Part shown: piece by piece, positions 50,937-60,100 of the stretch | Position numbering within the stretch: position 1 is the first letter of the stretch | Layout: each line of letters starts with the position of its first letter | NCBI GenBank assembly: GCA_964634685.1 | Contig: CAZWLD010000001.1 | Coordinates: 168,652 to 232,651 of the forward strand | Direction: 5' to 3' | Source of the DNA: CAZWLD01 sp964634685 | GTDB taxonomy: Bacteria; Bacillota_I; Bacilli_A; Acholeplasmatales; JAEDCM01 | DNA length: 64,000 bases | Program-made: the position numbers and the translations under genes | The notes under the pieces: generated by a model | What the model was told of the DNA's origin: nothing | The model's input: only the letters and a program-made list of their open reading frames with translations | Databases searched by the model: none

Positions 50937-53642
50937 ATGGATTATAAGGATACGTTAAACATGCCTAAAACCAATTTTGAAATGCGTGGTAATCTTGGAA
51001 AAAGAGAGCCTTTATTTCAAGAACGTTGGGCGGAGATTGATTTGTATCAAGAGGTGTTAAAGAAGAATGAAGGTCACAAAAGCTTTGTTCTACATGATGG
51101 ACCACCATATGCCAATGGTAGTATTCATGTTGGGCATGCTTTAAACAAAATTTTAAAGGATTTTATCATCCGTTATAAAACAATGGATGGCTATTATTGT
51201 CCATATATTCCGGGCTGGGATACTCATGGATTACCAATTGAAACCGCAATTAGTAAAACCGGTGTTAACCGAAAAACAATGCCAGTAAAGGATTTCCGTG
51301 ATTTGTGTTATCGATATGCCTTAAAGCAGGTTGAAATCCAAAAGGGACAATTTAAGCGCTTAGGTATTTTAGGTAATTGGGATGATCCATATATTACCCT
51401 ACAACCATACTATGAGGCTGAACAAATTCGTGTTTTTGCGAAAATGGCCGAGCTTGGATTAATTTTCAAGGGCTTAAAGCCAGTATATTGGTCACCATCG
51501 AGTGAATCAGCCCTAGCCGAAGCCGAAATTGAATATCAGGATAAAAGGGATGCGACGATTTTTGTTAAGATGGAAGTTGTTGAGGGCAAAGGCTTAGTTG
51601 ATGGCGCAAGTTTAGTTATTTGGACCACAACTCCTTGGACAATTCCTGGAAACCTTGCGATTTGTGCAGGACCAGATATTGATTATTCATTAGTAAGCTT
51701 TGATGGTGCAAATTACATTTGTGCAACAGAATTAATCCCATCATTAAAGGAGATTTTTAAAGCTAATGAAGCTAATGTTTTAAAGAACTTCAAGGGCCGC
51801 GATTTATTAGGAGTAACCTATCGCCACCCAATTGCTGGAAGAATTCAACCAGTTATCAATGGTGATTTCGTCACCACAACTGATGGTACGGGCTTAGTTC
51901 ATATTGCTCCGGCTTTTGGTGAGGATGACTTTAATGTTGGTAAGGAATATAATATCGGTATGTTAAACTATATCGATGATAAGGGATATATGACAAAGGA
52001 TGCTGGTGAGTTTGAAGGCTTATTCTATGAGGATGGAAATAAAGCTGTTATCACTAAGCTTAATGAGCTTAAGGCATTATTAGCTGTAAAAGAGGTAGTC
52101 CACAGCTATCCTCATGATTGGCGTACCAAAAAGCCTGTTATTTTCCGAGCTACAGCGCAATGGTTTGCGTCAATTGATAAATTAAAGGAAACTCTATTAG
52201 ACGAAATTAAAAATGTTGAATGGTTCCCTTCTTGGGGAGAGGTTCGTATTTCTAATATGATTAGAGATCGTAAGGATTGGTGTATTAGTCGTCAAAGAGC
52301 TTGGGGTGTTCCAATTCCTATTTTCTATGCTGAGGATGGAACAGAAATTGTTGACCAAGAGGTAATGGCTCATGTTGCGGATTTATTTGAAAAGCATGGT
52401 TCCCAAATTTGGTTTGCGTCCGAGGCTAAGGATTTACTTCCAGAGGGATATACAAACCCTCATAGCCCAAATGGTATTTTTAGAAAAGAAACTGATATCA
52501 TGGATGTATGGTTTGACAGTGGTTCAAGTCATCAGGCTGTCTTGAAGCATTATAATCTTTCATATCCGGCGGATTTATATTTAGAGGGTGCGGACCAGTA
52601 TCGCGGATGGTTCAATTCATCAATTATTACCGGTGTTGCCGTTACCAAAAAAGCACCTTACCGTCAAACCCTAACCCACGGTTGGACTTTAGATGGCGAA
52701 GGAAGAAAGATGAGTAAATCCTTAGGAAATGTTGTTGATCCAAATAAGGTTTGTGAACAAATGGGCGCTGACATTCTCCGTTTATGGGTTTCATCGGTAG
52801 AATATACGGGTGATGTCCGTGTCAGTGATACCTTGTTAAAGCAAGTTTCTGAATCCTACCGTAAGATTCGTAATACCTTTAAATTCATGTTAGGAAATCT
52901 CTTTGATTTTGATCCAGCTAAGGATTATGTAAAGATGGAGGATTTATGCAATGTTGATAAATACATGATGCTTAAGCTCAATGAATTTGTTGGCAATTGC
53001 CGTAAGGCTTATGATAGCTATCAATTTAATGAGGTTTATCGTCAGGTCAATAATTTCATTGCTTCATTATTAAGTCCATTCTATCTTGACTTTACGAAGG
53101 ATATTTTATATATTGAAAAGCCAGATAATAAAAACAGAAGAAGTGTTCAAACTGTCTATTATGAAATTATGCTTGCATTGTTAAAGGTTTTGACGCCAAT
53201 CATTCCTCATACCACAAGCGAGGCTTATCAAGAAATGCCAGGTGAAAAGGCGAAGGATGTTTATTTATTAGATATGGCTTGTGTTCAAGACTATAGTCAA
53301 TATGATAGCTTGAAGAAGGATTTTGATGATTTTGTTGAATTTAGAAATTTAGTCTTAAAGGCTCTAGAGGACGCAAGAAATGAAAAAATTATTGGAAAAT
53401 CCTTTAACGCTCATCTTCATATCTATCCAGATCAAAAGACTAATGATTTGCTCGAACGTTTGAATATTAATACAGCTCAGGTCTTAATTGTTTCTAAGCT
53501 TACTGTTCATGAGGTTCAGGATAAGCTTGATGTTAAGGTTTTAGCTGCCGAGGGTCATGTATGTAGCCGTTGCTGGGCAGTTGTGGATACTGTTTTAGAG
53601 GATGGCTTATGTCCACGCTGTCATGAGGTTGTATCTAAATGA
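50937..53642 (+). CDS. ileS: Isoleucyl-tRNA synthetase
   Basis: 901-residue class I synthetase with editing domain. HVGHA (HIGH box, SIHVGHALNK), GRKMSKSLGN (KMSKS box), and a C-terminal zinc ribbon (CSRCW with CPRCH), the usual bacterial form with a C-terminal zinc finger. Start ATG after GGAGGAA. Under T-box control; overlaps surE by 4 bp. Confidence 0.97.
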   Translation: MDYKDTLNMPKTNFEMRGNLGKREPLFQERWAEIDLYQEVLKKNEGHKSFVLHDGPPYANGSIHVGHALNKILKDFIIRYKTMDGYYCPYIPGWDTHGLPIETAISKTGVNRKTMPVKDFRDLCYRYALKQVEIQKGQFKRLGILGNWDDPYITLQPYYEAEQIRVFAKMAELGLIFKGLKPVYWSPSSESALAEAEIEYQDKRDATIFVKMEVVEGKGLVDGASLVIWTTTPWTIPGNLAICAGPDIDYSLVSFDGANYICATELIPSLKEIFKANEANVLKNFKGRDLLGVTYRHPIAGRIQPVINGDFVTTTDGTGLVHIAPAFGEDDFNVGKEYNIGMLNYIDDKGYMTKDAGEFEGLFYEDGNKAVITKLNELKALLAVKEVVHSYPHDWRTKKPVIFRATAQWFASIDKLKETLLDEIKNVEWFPSWGEVRISNMIRDRKDWCISRQRAWGVPIPIFYAEDGTEIVDQEVMAHVADLFEKHGSQIWFASEAKDLLPEGYTNPHSPNGIFRKETDIMDVWFDSGSSHQAVLKHYNLSYPADLYLEGADQYRGWFNSSIITGVAVTKKAPYRQTLTHGWTLDGEGRKMSKSLGNVVDPNKVCEQMGADILRLWVSSVEYTGDVRVSDTLLKQVSESYRKIRNTFKFMLGNLFDFDPAKDYVKMEDLCNVDKYMMLKLNEFVGNCRKAYDSYQFNEVYRQVNNFIASLLSPFYLDFTKDILYIEKPDNKNRRSVQTVYYEIMLALLKVLTPIIPHTTSEAYQEMPGEKAKDVYLLDMACVQDYSQYDSLKKDFDDFVEFRNLVLKALEDARNEKIIGKSFNAHLHIYPDQKTNDLLERLNINTAQVLIVSKLTVHEVQDKLDVKVLAAEGHVCSRCWAVVDTVLEDGLCPRCHEVVSK

Positions 53643-54352
53643 GGATTCTTTTAGTCAATGATGATGGAATCGATGCGATTGGGATAAAAATTCTCGAGGA
53701 AGCATTAGAAAATTTGGGAGAGGTTGTTGTGGTGGCACCTGAAAAGGGTATGAGTGCCTTTAGCCATACGATTCAAATTCATACGCCAATAAGGCTTGAG
53801 GAAAGAAGTAAAAATCATTATGCAATTAGCAGTACGCCTGCTGATTGCGTAAGACTTGGCGTTGATTTATTTGGTCCCTTTGATTATGTCTTTTCAGGAA
53901 TCAATAATGGCCTCAATTTAGGAACAGATGTTATTTATTCGGGAACTGTAAATGCGGCCATTGAGGGGGCAATCCTAAAAACGAAAAGTGTTGCTATTTC
54001 AACAGATTTTGATTGCTTTGAGATTGTGAAGAATGAAATTGATTCGGTAATTGATTATTTGTTTGTTAATGATTTGTTTTCCGATGTTGCGACGATTAAT
54101 GTCAATTTTCCAACCTCGGATTTTAGAAAATCCCAAGGCATCAAAATAGCTCGCCAGGGCATAAAGGATTTTAAAACCTCCTTTGTTAAGACTGAGCTTG
54201 GCTATGTTGCGGCGAGTGAGGAAATAACCTATGATACTAATTGTGATTCCGATGTTTATCTTGCATCAGTTGGATATATAACAATAACGGCTATAGATAA
54301 GCTTCAAAATCATGATGAGGAATATCAAAGGCTCTTAAATAAAGTTCTTTAG
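53639..54352 (+). CDS. surE: 5'/3'-nucleotidase SurE
   Basis: 237-residue metal-dependent nucleotidase acting on nucleoside monophosphates. The N-terminal NDDGIDA holds the metal-binding Asp pair; Ser39-type loop MSAFSHT and SGINNGLNLGTDVIYSGT complete the active site. Its ATG overlaps the ileS stop, so it is probably co-induced by isoleucine starvation. This pairing with ileS is not standard. Confidence 0.95.
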   Translation: MRILLVNDDGIDAIGIKILEEALENLGEVVVVAPEKGMSAFSHTIQIHTPIRLEERSKNHYAISSTPADCVRLGVDLFGPFDYVFSGINNGLNLGTDVIYSGTVNAAIEGAILKTKSVAISTDFDCFEIVKNEIDSVIDYLFVNDLFSDVATINVNFPTSDFRKSQGIKIARQGIKDFKTSFVKTELGYVAASEEITYDTNCDSDVYLASVGYITITAIDKLQNHDEEYQRLLNKVL

Positions 54353-54379
54353 AAGTGGTTATTTTAGCCACTTTTTTTA
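54353..54379 (+). terminator. Terminator of ileS-surE
   Basis: AAGTGGT (54353-54359) pairs with GCCACTT (54367-54373), then T tract. Confidence 0.8.
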
Positions 54380-54473
54380 AGTATGAAGGAAAAATTTATG
54401 GATTTGTTTTTTTACATATATTTATTTTAAGTAGAAAAAATTGTAAAATAGTAAAAAGAGAGGTGAGAAATGA

Positions 54474-55931
54474 ATGCTTTTTAATTCGATAGGCTTCCTT
54501 ATTTTTTTGATTATTATGCTTTTTATCTATTATCTTTGTCCCCAAAAATACCGTCATTTTGTATTACTTGCCGGAAGCTATGTGTTTTATATGTGCTGGA
54601 ATGCATATCTTGTTTTTTTGATTTTATTCACCACTCTTGTTTCTTATGGTGGAGCCTTATTAATAAAAATGGCTTCAAAGGAAGGAATAAAGAAATTATT
54701 TCTTATTATGTCGATTACGATGTGTTTAGGAGTATTAGTATTCTTTAAATATATTAATTTTATTTTTGTATCAATATCGGATTTTATGAGTATGTTTAAT
54801 ATATCAAATGATCCGATTGTATTGAAGCTTATTCTTCCTGTTGGTATTTCCTTTTATACCTTTCAAACATTATCCTATGTTATCGATGTGTATAAAGGAA
54901 AAGTAGAGGCCGAAAAGAATCCCTTTTATTTTGCCTTATATGTTTCCTTTTTTCCTCAATTAGTTGCCGGTCCAATTGAACGACCGGAATCATTATTGCC
55001 GCAATTAAAGGAAAATGATCGTTCATTGAATCATGAAAATTTTTCAAAGGGATTAAAAATAATGCTCGTTGGCTTTACCAAAAAAATCTTGATTGCGGAT
55101 TTTATTGGCATTTATGTAAACAACATTTTTAATAATATCCAAGAAACAAATTCCTTGTTAATTGTGATCGGAGCGATTTTGTTCTCTGTACAAATTCTAT
55201 GTGATTTTTCTGGTTATTCCGATATTGCGGTTGGTACAGCCAAGCTTTTTAATATTAACTTAATGGAAAACTTTAAGAAACCATATTCCTCGACCTCAAT
55301 TAAAGAATTTTGGAATCGATGGCATATATCCTTATCATCCTGGTTTAAGGATTATCTATATATTCCTCTTGGCGGAAATAGAAAAGGTAATTTCCGATGG
55401 GCCCTTAATATTTTGATTGTCTTTGTTGTATCAGGATTATGGCATGGAGCTTCCTATACATTTTTAGTTTGGGGCTTGATGCATGCTTTATTTCAAATAA
55501 TTGGTAAGTTTACTCTTCCGTTAAGAAATAAGCTTTTGTCAATAATGCATATTAATTCAGAGGGTGTTGGTGTAAGAATTTACCGAAGAGTTGTTACTTT
55601 TTTACTTGTTGCCTTGGCCTTTATTGCTTTTAGATGTAATAGCTTTGGTGATATGATTTTTGCATATAAAACCTTGTTTACAAATTTTAGCTTTAGTATG
55701 ACCTATTTTTCCAATGTTATGAAAATTACATTTTTAGGAGCATTTATAATTTTGATTCTCATTGCTTTACTAAATGTCATTGATATCTTAAAGGATTTGT
55801 CGTTTCCAACATTTTGGAAATCGTTATTGTTAAAGGGGGCTTATATTGCCCTTGCTTGGGCAATCATCATTTGCTTTATCTATTTACAAAGTGCAAATGT
55901 TTCTTCAAGCTTTATCTATTTTCAATTTTAA
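54474..55931 (+). CDS. MBOAT-family O-acyltransferase (AlgI/DltB type)
   Basis: 485 residues with about ten to twelve membrane helices. The MBOAT signature is clear: YSDIAVGTAKLF, WNRWHISLSSWFKDYLY and the catalytic-His segment SGLWHGASYTF. AlgI-type members pass acyl (usually acetyl) groups across the membrane to an extracellular SGNH partner that O-acetylates polysaccharide. The next gene encodes such a partner, so the pair probably modifies a wall or surface glycan. AGGTGA site before the ATG. Confidence 0.93.
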   Translation: MLFNSIGFLIFLIIMLFIYYLCPQKYRHFVLLAGSYVFYMCWNAYLVFLILFTTLVSYGGALLIKMASKEGIKKLFLIMSITMCLGVLVFFKYINFIFVSISDFMSMFNISNDPIVLKLILPVGISFYTFQTLSYVIDVYKGKVEAEKNPFYFALYVSFFPQLVAGPIERPESLLPQLKENDRSLNHENFSKGLKIMLVGFTKKILIADFIGIYVNNIFNNIQETNSLLIVIGAILFSVQILCDFSGYSDIAVGTAKLFNINLMENFKKPYSSTSIKEFWNRWHISLSSWFKDYLYIPLGGNRKGNFRWALNILIVFVVSGLWHGASYTFLVWGLMHALFQIIGKFTLPLRNKLLSIMHINSEGVGVRIYRRVVTFLLVALAFIAFRCNSFGDMIFAYKTLFTNFSFSMTYFSNVMKITFLGAFIILILIALLNVIDILKDLSFPTFWKSLLLKGAYIALAWAIIICFIYLQSANVSSSFIYFQF

Positions 55932-55944
55932 GGAGATGATTCTG

Positions 55945-57345
55945 ATGAAGAGGTTTTTTATTACTTTAATGATTATGATTTTGATTACAATCGCTCCTTT
56001 TGTTTCCTTTGTTGTTTATGGAAAAAGTCTAAAGCCGGCTTATAATCAAACATTTTTGGGCGAATTGGGACCCAAATATAATCGCCTTAAAAATGAAAAG
56101 GAAAAGAAAATAATTTTGATTGGTGGTTCATCCCTTCCTTTTGGAATAAGAAGTGATTATTTAGAGGAGGCTTTAGGCTACAAGGTTATCAATTTTGGCT
56201 TATATGCTTCTTTAGGCACGACTATGATGATGGAGCTATCTAAGGTTAACATTCAGGAAGGAGACATTGTCGTTTTGGCACCAGAAATCAGTAAACAAAC
56301 CTATGAGGTATATTTTAATCCTTCCGCCGCCTTACAAGCTTTAGAAACAAATGAGGAAATGAAAAAATATTTGAAATTCGATTCTCAAATGGATTTATTT
56401 TATAATTACTTTTCGTTTATAAAGGAAAAAAGGAAAGTGTTAAAAAATGGAATTGATTATGAGGCTTTAGGAGTTTATACAATTGATTCCTTTAATGAAT
56501 ATGGAGATATCATTTATCCACGAAAGACGAATATCATGAGTAAATATGTTGATTCGTTGGGTTCGCTTACCATTAATGATGAATTAATGGATGATGAATT
56601 TATTTCATTTACGAAAAGCTATATCAAATATGTAAAGAATAAAGGAGCTAATTTTGTTTTTTCATTTTCACCGGTAAATAGATTATGTGTAAATGAAGAA
56701 TCAAATTATCAAGCCTTAGAAAAAAGAATTAAGGAAGAAATCAATTGTGATCTTTTAGGATCAATATCCGATTTTATATATAATGAGGCATATTTTTATG
56801 ATACCAATTATCATCTAAATGATGTCGGGCAGCTAATGCATAGTAAAAAGCTAAGCGAATTATTAAGCGGAAAATTTTCTCTTGATAATAAATGGTCTCT
56901 TGCGATTCCCAATCCTCCGAAATTGAATGATAATCAAGGAGAAAATGGAGAATTAGATTGTTTTAATATTATCAAAATTGGAAATCAAGTTACAATAACA
57001 TCCATCAAAGAGGAATACCGATTAACACTAAAAGAAATTAAAATACCAGAGGTATTGAATGATTTAACAATTAATTGTATTGGTTCAAATTCTTTTGAAG
57101 GCTGTGTTAATTTAGAAAGGATAACCTTACCATCATCAATTACAATGATTGAAATGGATGCCTTTAAAGGCTGTCCTTCACTTAAGGAACTATATTTAGA
57201 AGGAAAAAATCCACCTCTTATATCATTAGATTTGTTTGATGGTATGAGAAGTGATTTTAAGGTTTATGTTCCAACAAAGAGTTTAAGTGCCTATAAATCC
57301 AATTACAATTGGATGTCATATGCCAAAATAATTTATGGTTATTAA
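55945..57345 (+). CDS. SGNH hydrolase-like protein fused to BspA-type LRR repeats
   Basis: 466 residues: an N-terminal membrane anchor (about 4-26), an SGNH-like domain with block I IGGSS (Ser62/Ser63) and final DTNYH (Asp286, His290), and a C-terminal LRR_5 region (about 380-466: NSFEGCVNLERITLP, DAFKGCPSLKEL). AlgJ/AlgX-type SGNH enzymes receive acetyl groups from MBOAT partners. The LRR tail is unusual and may bind glycan, host or partner proteins. ATG at 55945 after AAGGAGA; 13 bp after the MBOAT gene. Confidence 0.85.
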   Translation: MKRFFITLMIMILITIAPFVSFVVYGKSLKPAYNQTFLGELGPKYNRLKNEKEKKIILIGGSSLPFGIRSDYLEEALGYKVINFGLYASLGTTMMMELSKVNIQEGDIVVLAPEISKQTYEVYFNPSAALQALETNEEMKKYLKFDSQMDLFYNYFSFIKEKRKVLKNGIDYEALGVYTIDSFNEYGDIIYPRKTNIMSKYVDSLGSLTINDELMDDEFISFTKSYIKYVKNKGANFVFSFSPVNRLCVNEESNYQALEKRIKEEINCDLLGSISDFIYNEAYFYDTNYHLNDVGQLMHSKKLSELLSGKFSLDNKWSLAIPNPPKLNDNQGENGELDCFNIIKIGNQVTITSIKEEYRLTLKEIKIPEVLNDLTINCIGSNSFEGCVNLERITLPSSITMIEMDAFKGCPSLKELYLEGKNPPLISLDLFDGMRSDFKVYVPTKSLSAYKSNYNWMSYAKIIYGY

Positions 57346-57356
57346 AGGAGAAAATT

Positions 57357-58946
57357 ATGAAGAAGATATCATTACTATTTTTAGTTTTATGTTTATTTAT
57401 TGTCGGATGTAACAGCAATACACCAAGCGATAGCTCACCTAACAATCAAACGAGCACTACCCTCGAGCAATCAACAGGAAACCCTAATACTAGTGAAATC
57501 ACAAGCGCAAATAATACGACAAGCCAGTCTACTAGTGATAATCAAGGCTCAATAAATAACGAATCGGCAATGGATATATTTATCAATTCTGAAGATTATC
57601 AAAATGTTCAAAAAATTAATGACTATGGCTTCTATCGCTTTGAAGCAGACTCATTAGAAAAAAAGCTCTCTATGCCTTCTACTAATGTAAATTCATTAGA
57701 AGAATTAGTGGATGTGTTAGATTATTGTGCCTTTTATCATATCGAAGAAATAGAAATTTCATCGAATCTTTCTTCCTTTGATACTTTATTTAACAAGGCC
57801 TATTGGAGCACATCGCTTTTACCAGGATCGGTTGGCGTTGATTATACAAAAAATGGTTCCGAAATAACAATTAGCTTCTTTTATGCTGAGCCCGCAAAAT
57901 TTACCTTTAATAATGATGATAGAAAATCAATTACACCTTATAAATTTCCATTATTATACAGCTATTCAAGGGGAGAATCATTTGAGGATTTTCCATACTT
58001 AAGTCGAGAAAACGAACTATCCGTATATAACTCCGAGCAATTGGTATATGCCTTATGTAAAGGATATAAACCGATTTGCGTTAAGGATTCTCCGGCTTTT
58101 AGGGTCTTAATTCGTGCTAAAGAAATCTTAAGAGATATTATTTCACCAGAATTTACGGATATCGATAAGGTTGTCGCAATCTATAATTACATCACTTCGA
58201 ATGTTATCTATGATAGTATTGGCGATAGTGCCTTCGTTTATGGCGATTATAATGAAATTTTTAAGGATGAAATCATTGCCTCAACGGCTTCTAATTATGT
58301 TGAGGGCGCCTTATTTGATGGAAGTACCGTTTGTCATGGCAATGCCAAATTAACGGCATTACTATTAAATATTGAAGGCATTGAGTCGCACAAGGTGAGT
58401 GGCTATTATGCTGGATATTACAACGGATTAGAAACCAGAAATCCAATTGTTGAGGGTGGCTATTATGAGCATGGCTATTGCTATACAAAAATCGGTGATA
58501 ATTTTTATATTACCGACCCAACCTATGCTTTTGGTGGCGGATATCCAAATTTTACCTTTAAGAGAGATCAAGCTATTTTGATGAATAAAAATGATTGGAA
58601 AAATGTATATAAGCTATGCGATGATTATCATAATGATAAATATCCTTGTACAGATGCTTCTTTATTTGGAACTGATATCGCCTTTTTGGAAGCTTCAAAT
58701 GGAAATAAAGTTAGCCTTCATATAACAAGGGAAGAGGATATGACGAAGGTGATTGAAGCAATAGAGTATTTGCTTAAACAAAACCCTAATAATTCCTATG
58801 CATTTGTGGTCCAGGTTTCGAAAAATGATTATGATTTATATCGAAATATGGTTATAAATTCAAGTCTATGTGATAAATTAAATTATCTGCAAATAGTCAA
58901 TAATATTGGCTCTGATTATGCATTAGTCTTCGGAGTTAATTCGTAA
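57357..58946 (+). CDS. Lipoprotein with transglutaminase-like domain
   Basis: 529 residues. A signal peptide with lipobox LFIVGC (acylated Cys18) is followed by a Ser/Thr/Asn-rich spacer (to about 70), then a transglutaminase-core domain with apparent triad Cys326 (TVCHGNA), His372 (YEHGYCY) and Asp387 (ITDPTY). Such domains can be proteases or cross-linkers; substrate unknown. It starts 11 bp after the SGNH-LRR gene, so it belongs to the same operon and acts on the outside of the membrane. AAAGGAG site. Confidence 0.87.
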   Translation: MKKISLLFLVLCLFIVGCNSNTPSDSSPNNQTSTTLEQSTGNPNTSEITSANNTTSQSTSDNQGSINNESAMDIFINSEDYQNVQKINDYGFYRFEADSLEKKLSMPSTNVNSLEELVDVLDYCAFYHIEEIEISSNLSSFDTLFNKAYWSTSLLPGSVGVDYTKNGSEITISFFYAEPAKFTFNNDDRKSITPYKFPLLYSYSRGESFEDFPYLSRENELSVYNSEQLVYALCKGYKPICVKDSPAFRVLIRAKEILRDIISPEFTDIDKVVAIYNYITSNVIYDSIGDSAFVYGDYNEIFKDEIIASTASNYVEGALFDGSTVCHGNAKLTALLLNIEGIESHKVSGYYAGYYNGLETRNPIVEGGYYEHGYCYTKIGDNFYITDPTYAFGGGYPNFTFKRDQAILMNKNDWKNVYKLCDDYHNDKYPCTDASLFGTDIAFLEASNGNKVSLHITREEDMTKVIEAIEYLLKQNPNNSYAFVVQVSKNDYDLYRNMVINSSLCDKLNYLQIVNNIGSDYALVFGVNS

Positions 58947-58961
58947 GGCTAACGAACAATT

Positions 58962-58988
58962 AATCCTCATTAATTTGAGGATTTTTTT
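58962..58988 (+). terminator. Terminator of the MBOAT operon
   Basis: AATCCTCA (58962-58969) pairs with TGAGGATT (58976-58983), followed by a T run. Confidence 0.88.
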
Positions 58989-59000
58989 GTCGGATTTTAC

Positions 59001-59030
59001 TTGATGGAAATATACATTGCGTGATATAAT
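59001..59030 (+). promoter_or_regulatory. Promoter of the SDR gene
   Basis: TTGATG (59001-59006), 18 bp, TATAAT (59025-59030) with an extended TGA before the -10. Confidence 0.75.
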
Positions 59031-59080
59031 TTTTATGGAAAGATGAAATACTCAAAAAAATAAAACAAAGGAGAAAAATT

Positions 59081-59845
59081 ATGGGAAGATTAGATGGTAA
59101 GGTTTGTATCGTTACCGGATCAAATTCAGGAGTAGGAGCTGCGACAGCTGAACTTTTTGCACGTGAAGGGGCAAAGGTTGTTATTACAGCACGCCGTCAA
59201 GAATTATTAGATGCGGAGGCTAAAAAAATCGAAGAAGCTGGAGGAGAAGTATTAGCTGTAAGATGCGATGTTTCAAAGGAAGAGGATTGCATTCGTTTAG
59301 TTAATGAAGCAGTTGCTAAATTTGGAACTGTTGATGTTCTTGTTAATAATGCTGGTGTTTTAGAAGCAGGCTTAAAGCCAGTTGATCGTTGTGTTAAGGA
59401 AGACATTGATCGTGTTTTAGATATCAATACAAAGGGAACAATTTTCTGTTCACGTGAGGTGTCAAAAATCATGGCTGAAAAGGGTAGTGGATCAATTATC
59501 AACCTTGATTCTGTTGCTGGTCAATTTGGTTGTGGTGGTGCCGCTTATGTTTCAAGTAAAGCTGCAGTTATTGGATTAACTAAGCATACGGCTTTAAGAT
59601 TTGCTGGAAAGGGTGTTCGTTGTAACTCTGTTTGTCCTTCAACAATTATTACACCAATGACAATGACGACAGATCGTAATTCATTAGATATGGATATGAT
59701 GACACAAATGGCAAAGCATGCGGATTTAAAGGTTCAACCATGTATGCCTGATGATGTGGCAAAGGTTTTATTATTCCTTGCTAGTGATGATTCACGTCCA
59801 ATCACTGGTCAAATTATTGTTTGTGATTTTGGTTCAACTTTATAA
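59081..59845 (+). CDS. Short-chain dehydrogenase/reductase
   Basis: 254-residue classical SDR: cofactor motif TGSNSGVG, Arg in TARRQ suggesting NADP(H) preference, NNAG, catalytic Ser (NLDSVAG) and YVSSK. The quaternary-structure C-terminus ITGQIIVCDFGSTL is complete. It resembles 3-oxoacyl-ACP reductases and bile-acid or sugar-alcohol dehydrogenases; the substrate cannot be decided from sequence. Codon use is that of a well-expressed gene, with its own promoter and terminator. Confidence 0.93.
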   Translation: MGRLDGKVCIVTGSNSGVGAATAELFAREGAKVVITARRQELLDAEAKKIEEAGGEVLAVRCDVSKEEDCIRLVNEAVAKFGTVDVLVNNAGVLEAGLKPVDRCVKEDIDRVLDINTKGTIFCSREVSKIMAEKGSGSIINLDSVAGQFGCGGAAYVSSKAAVIGLTKHTALRFAGKGVRCNSVCPSTIITPMTMTTDRNSLDMDMMTQMAKHADLKVQPCMPDDVAKVLLFLASDDSRPITGQIIVCDFGSTL

Positions 59846-59853
59846 AATAATTT

Positions 59854-59876
59854 GGAGGCATTGGCCTCCTTTTTTT
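59854..59876 (+). terminator. Terminator of the SDR gene
   Basis: GGAGGC (59854-59859) pairs with GCCTCC (59864-59869), followed by T7. Confidence 0.85.
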
Positions 59877-59914
59877 ATTTAAAGATACTTGAAAATGATT
59901 TACATATAAAGAAT

Positions 59915-60049
59915 AAGTCGAAATCTAAGTCGAAATTTAAGTCGAAATTCTTTTTGATAGATTTTTTAAAAAATGGCTTAATAAAGGCATTTATACAAAA
60001 TGTGCATTTTATTGATTGAAAAAATAAGTCGAAATTCAAGTCGAAATTC
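59915..60049. repeat. Five 12-bp iterons (AAGTCGAAATTY) upstream of the AlbA-type ATPase gene
   Basis: Copies begin at 59915, 59927 and 59939 (head to tail, the first ending ATCT) and at 60026 and 60038. Both groups keep an exact 12-bp period. The second group ends 3 bp before the -35 box. This is the arrangement of an operator for an oligomeric regulator. Confidence 0.9.
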
Positions 60050-60052
60050 TCC

Positions 60053-60081
60053 TTGAAAAATAATAAAGAAAATGGTATCCT
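60053..60081 (+). promoter_or_regulatory. Promoter of the AlbA-type ATPase gene
   Basis: TTGAAA (60053-60058), 17 bp, TATCCT (60076-60081). A TTG start at 60053 would lie inside this -35, so the gene is taken to start at 60101. Confidence 0.7.
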
Positions 60082-60100
60082 AAATATAGGATGTGATATT

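Noticed and set aside
59915..60049. Iterons as a plasmid-type replication origin
   Set aside because: No rep gene nearby, and the repeats lie directly before a good promoter of an ATPase gene within housekeeping chromosome context.
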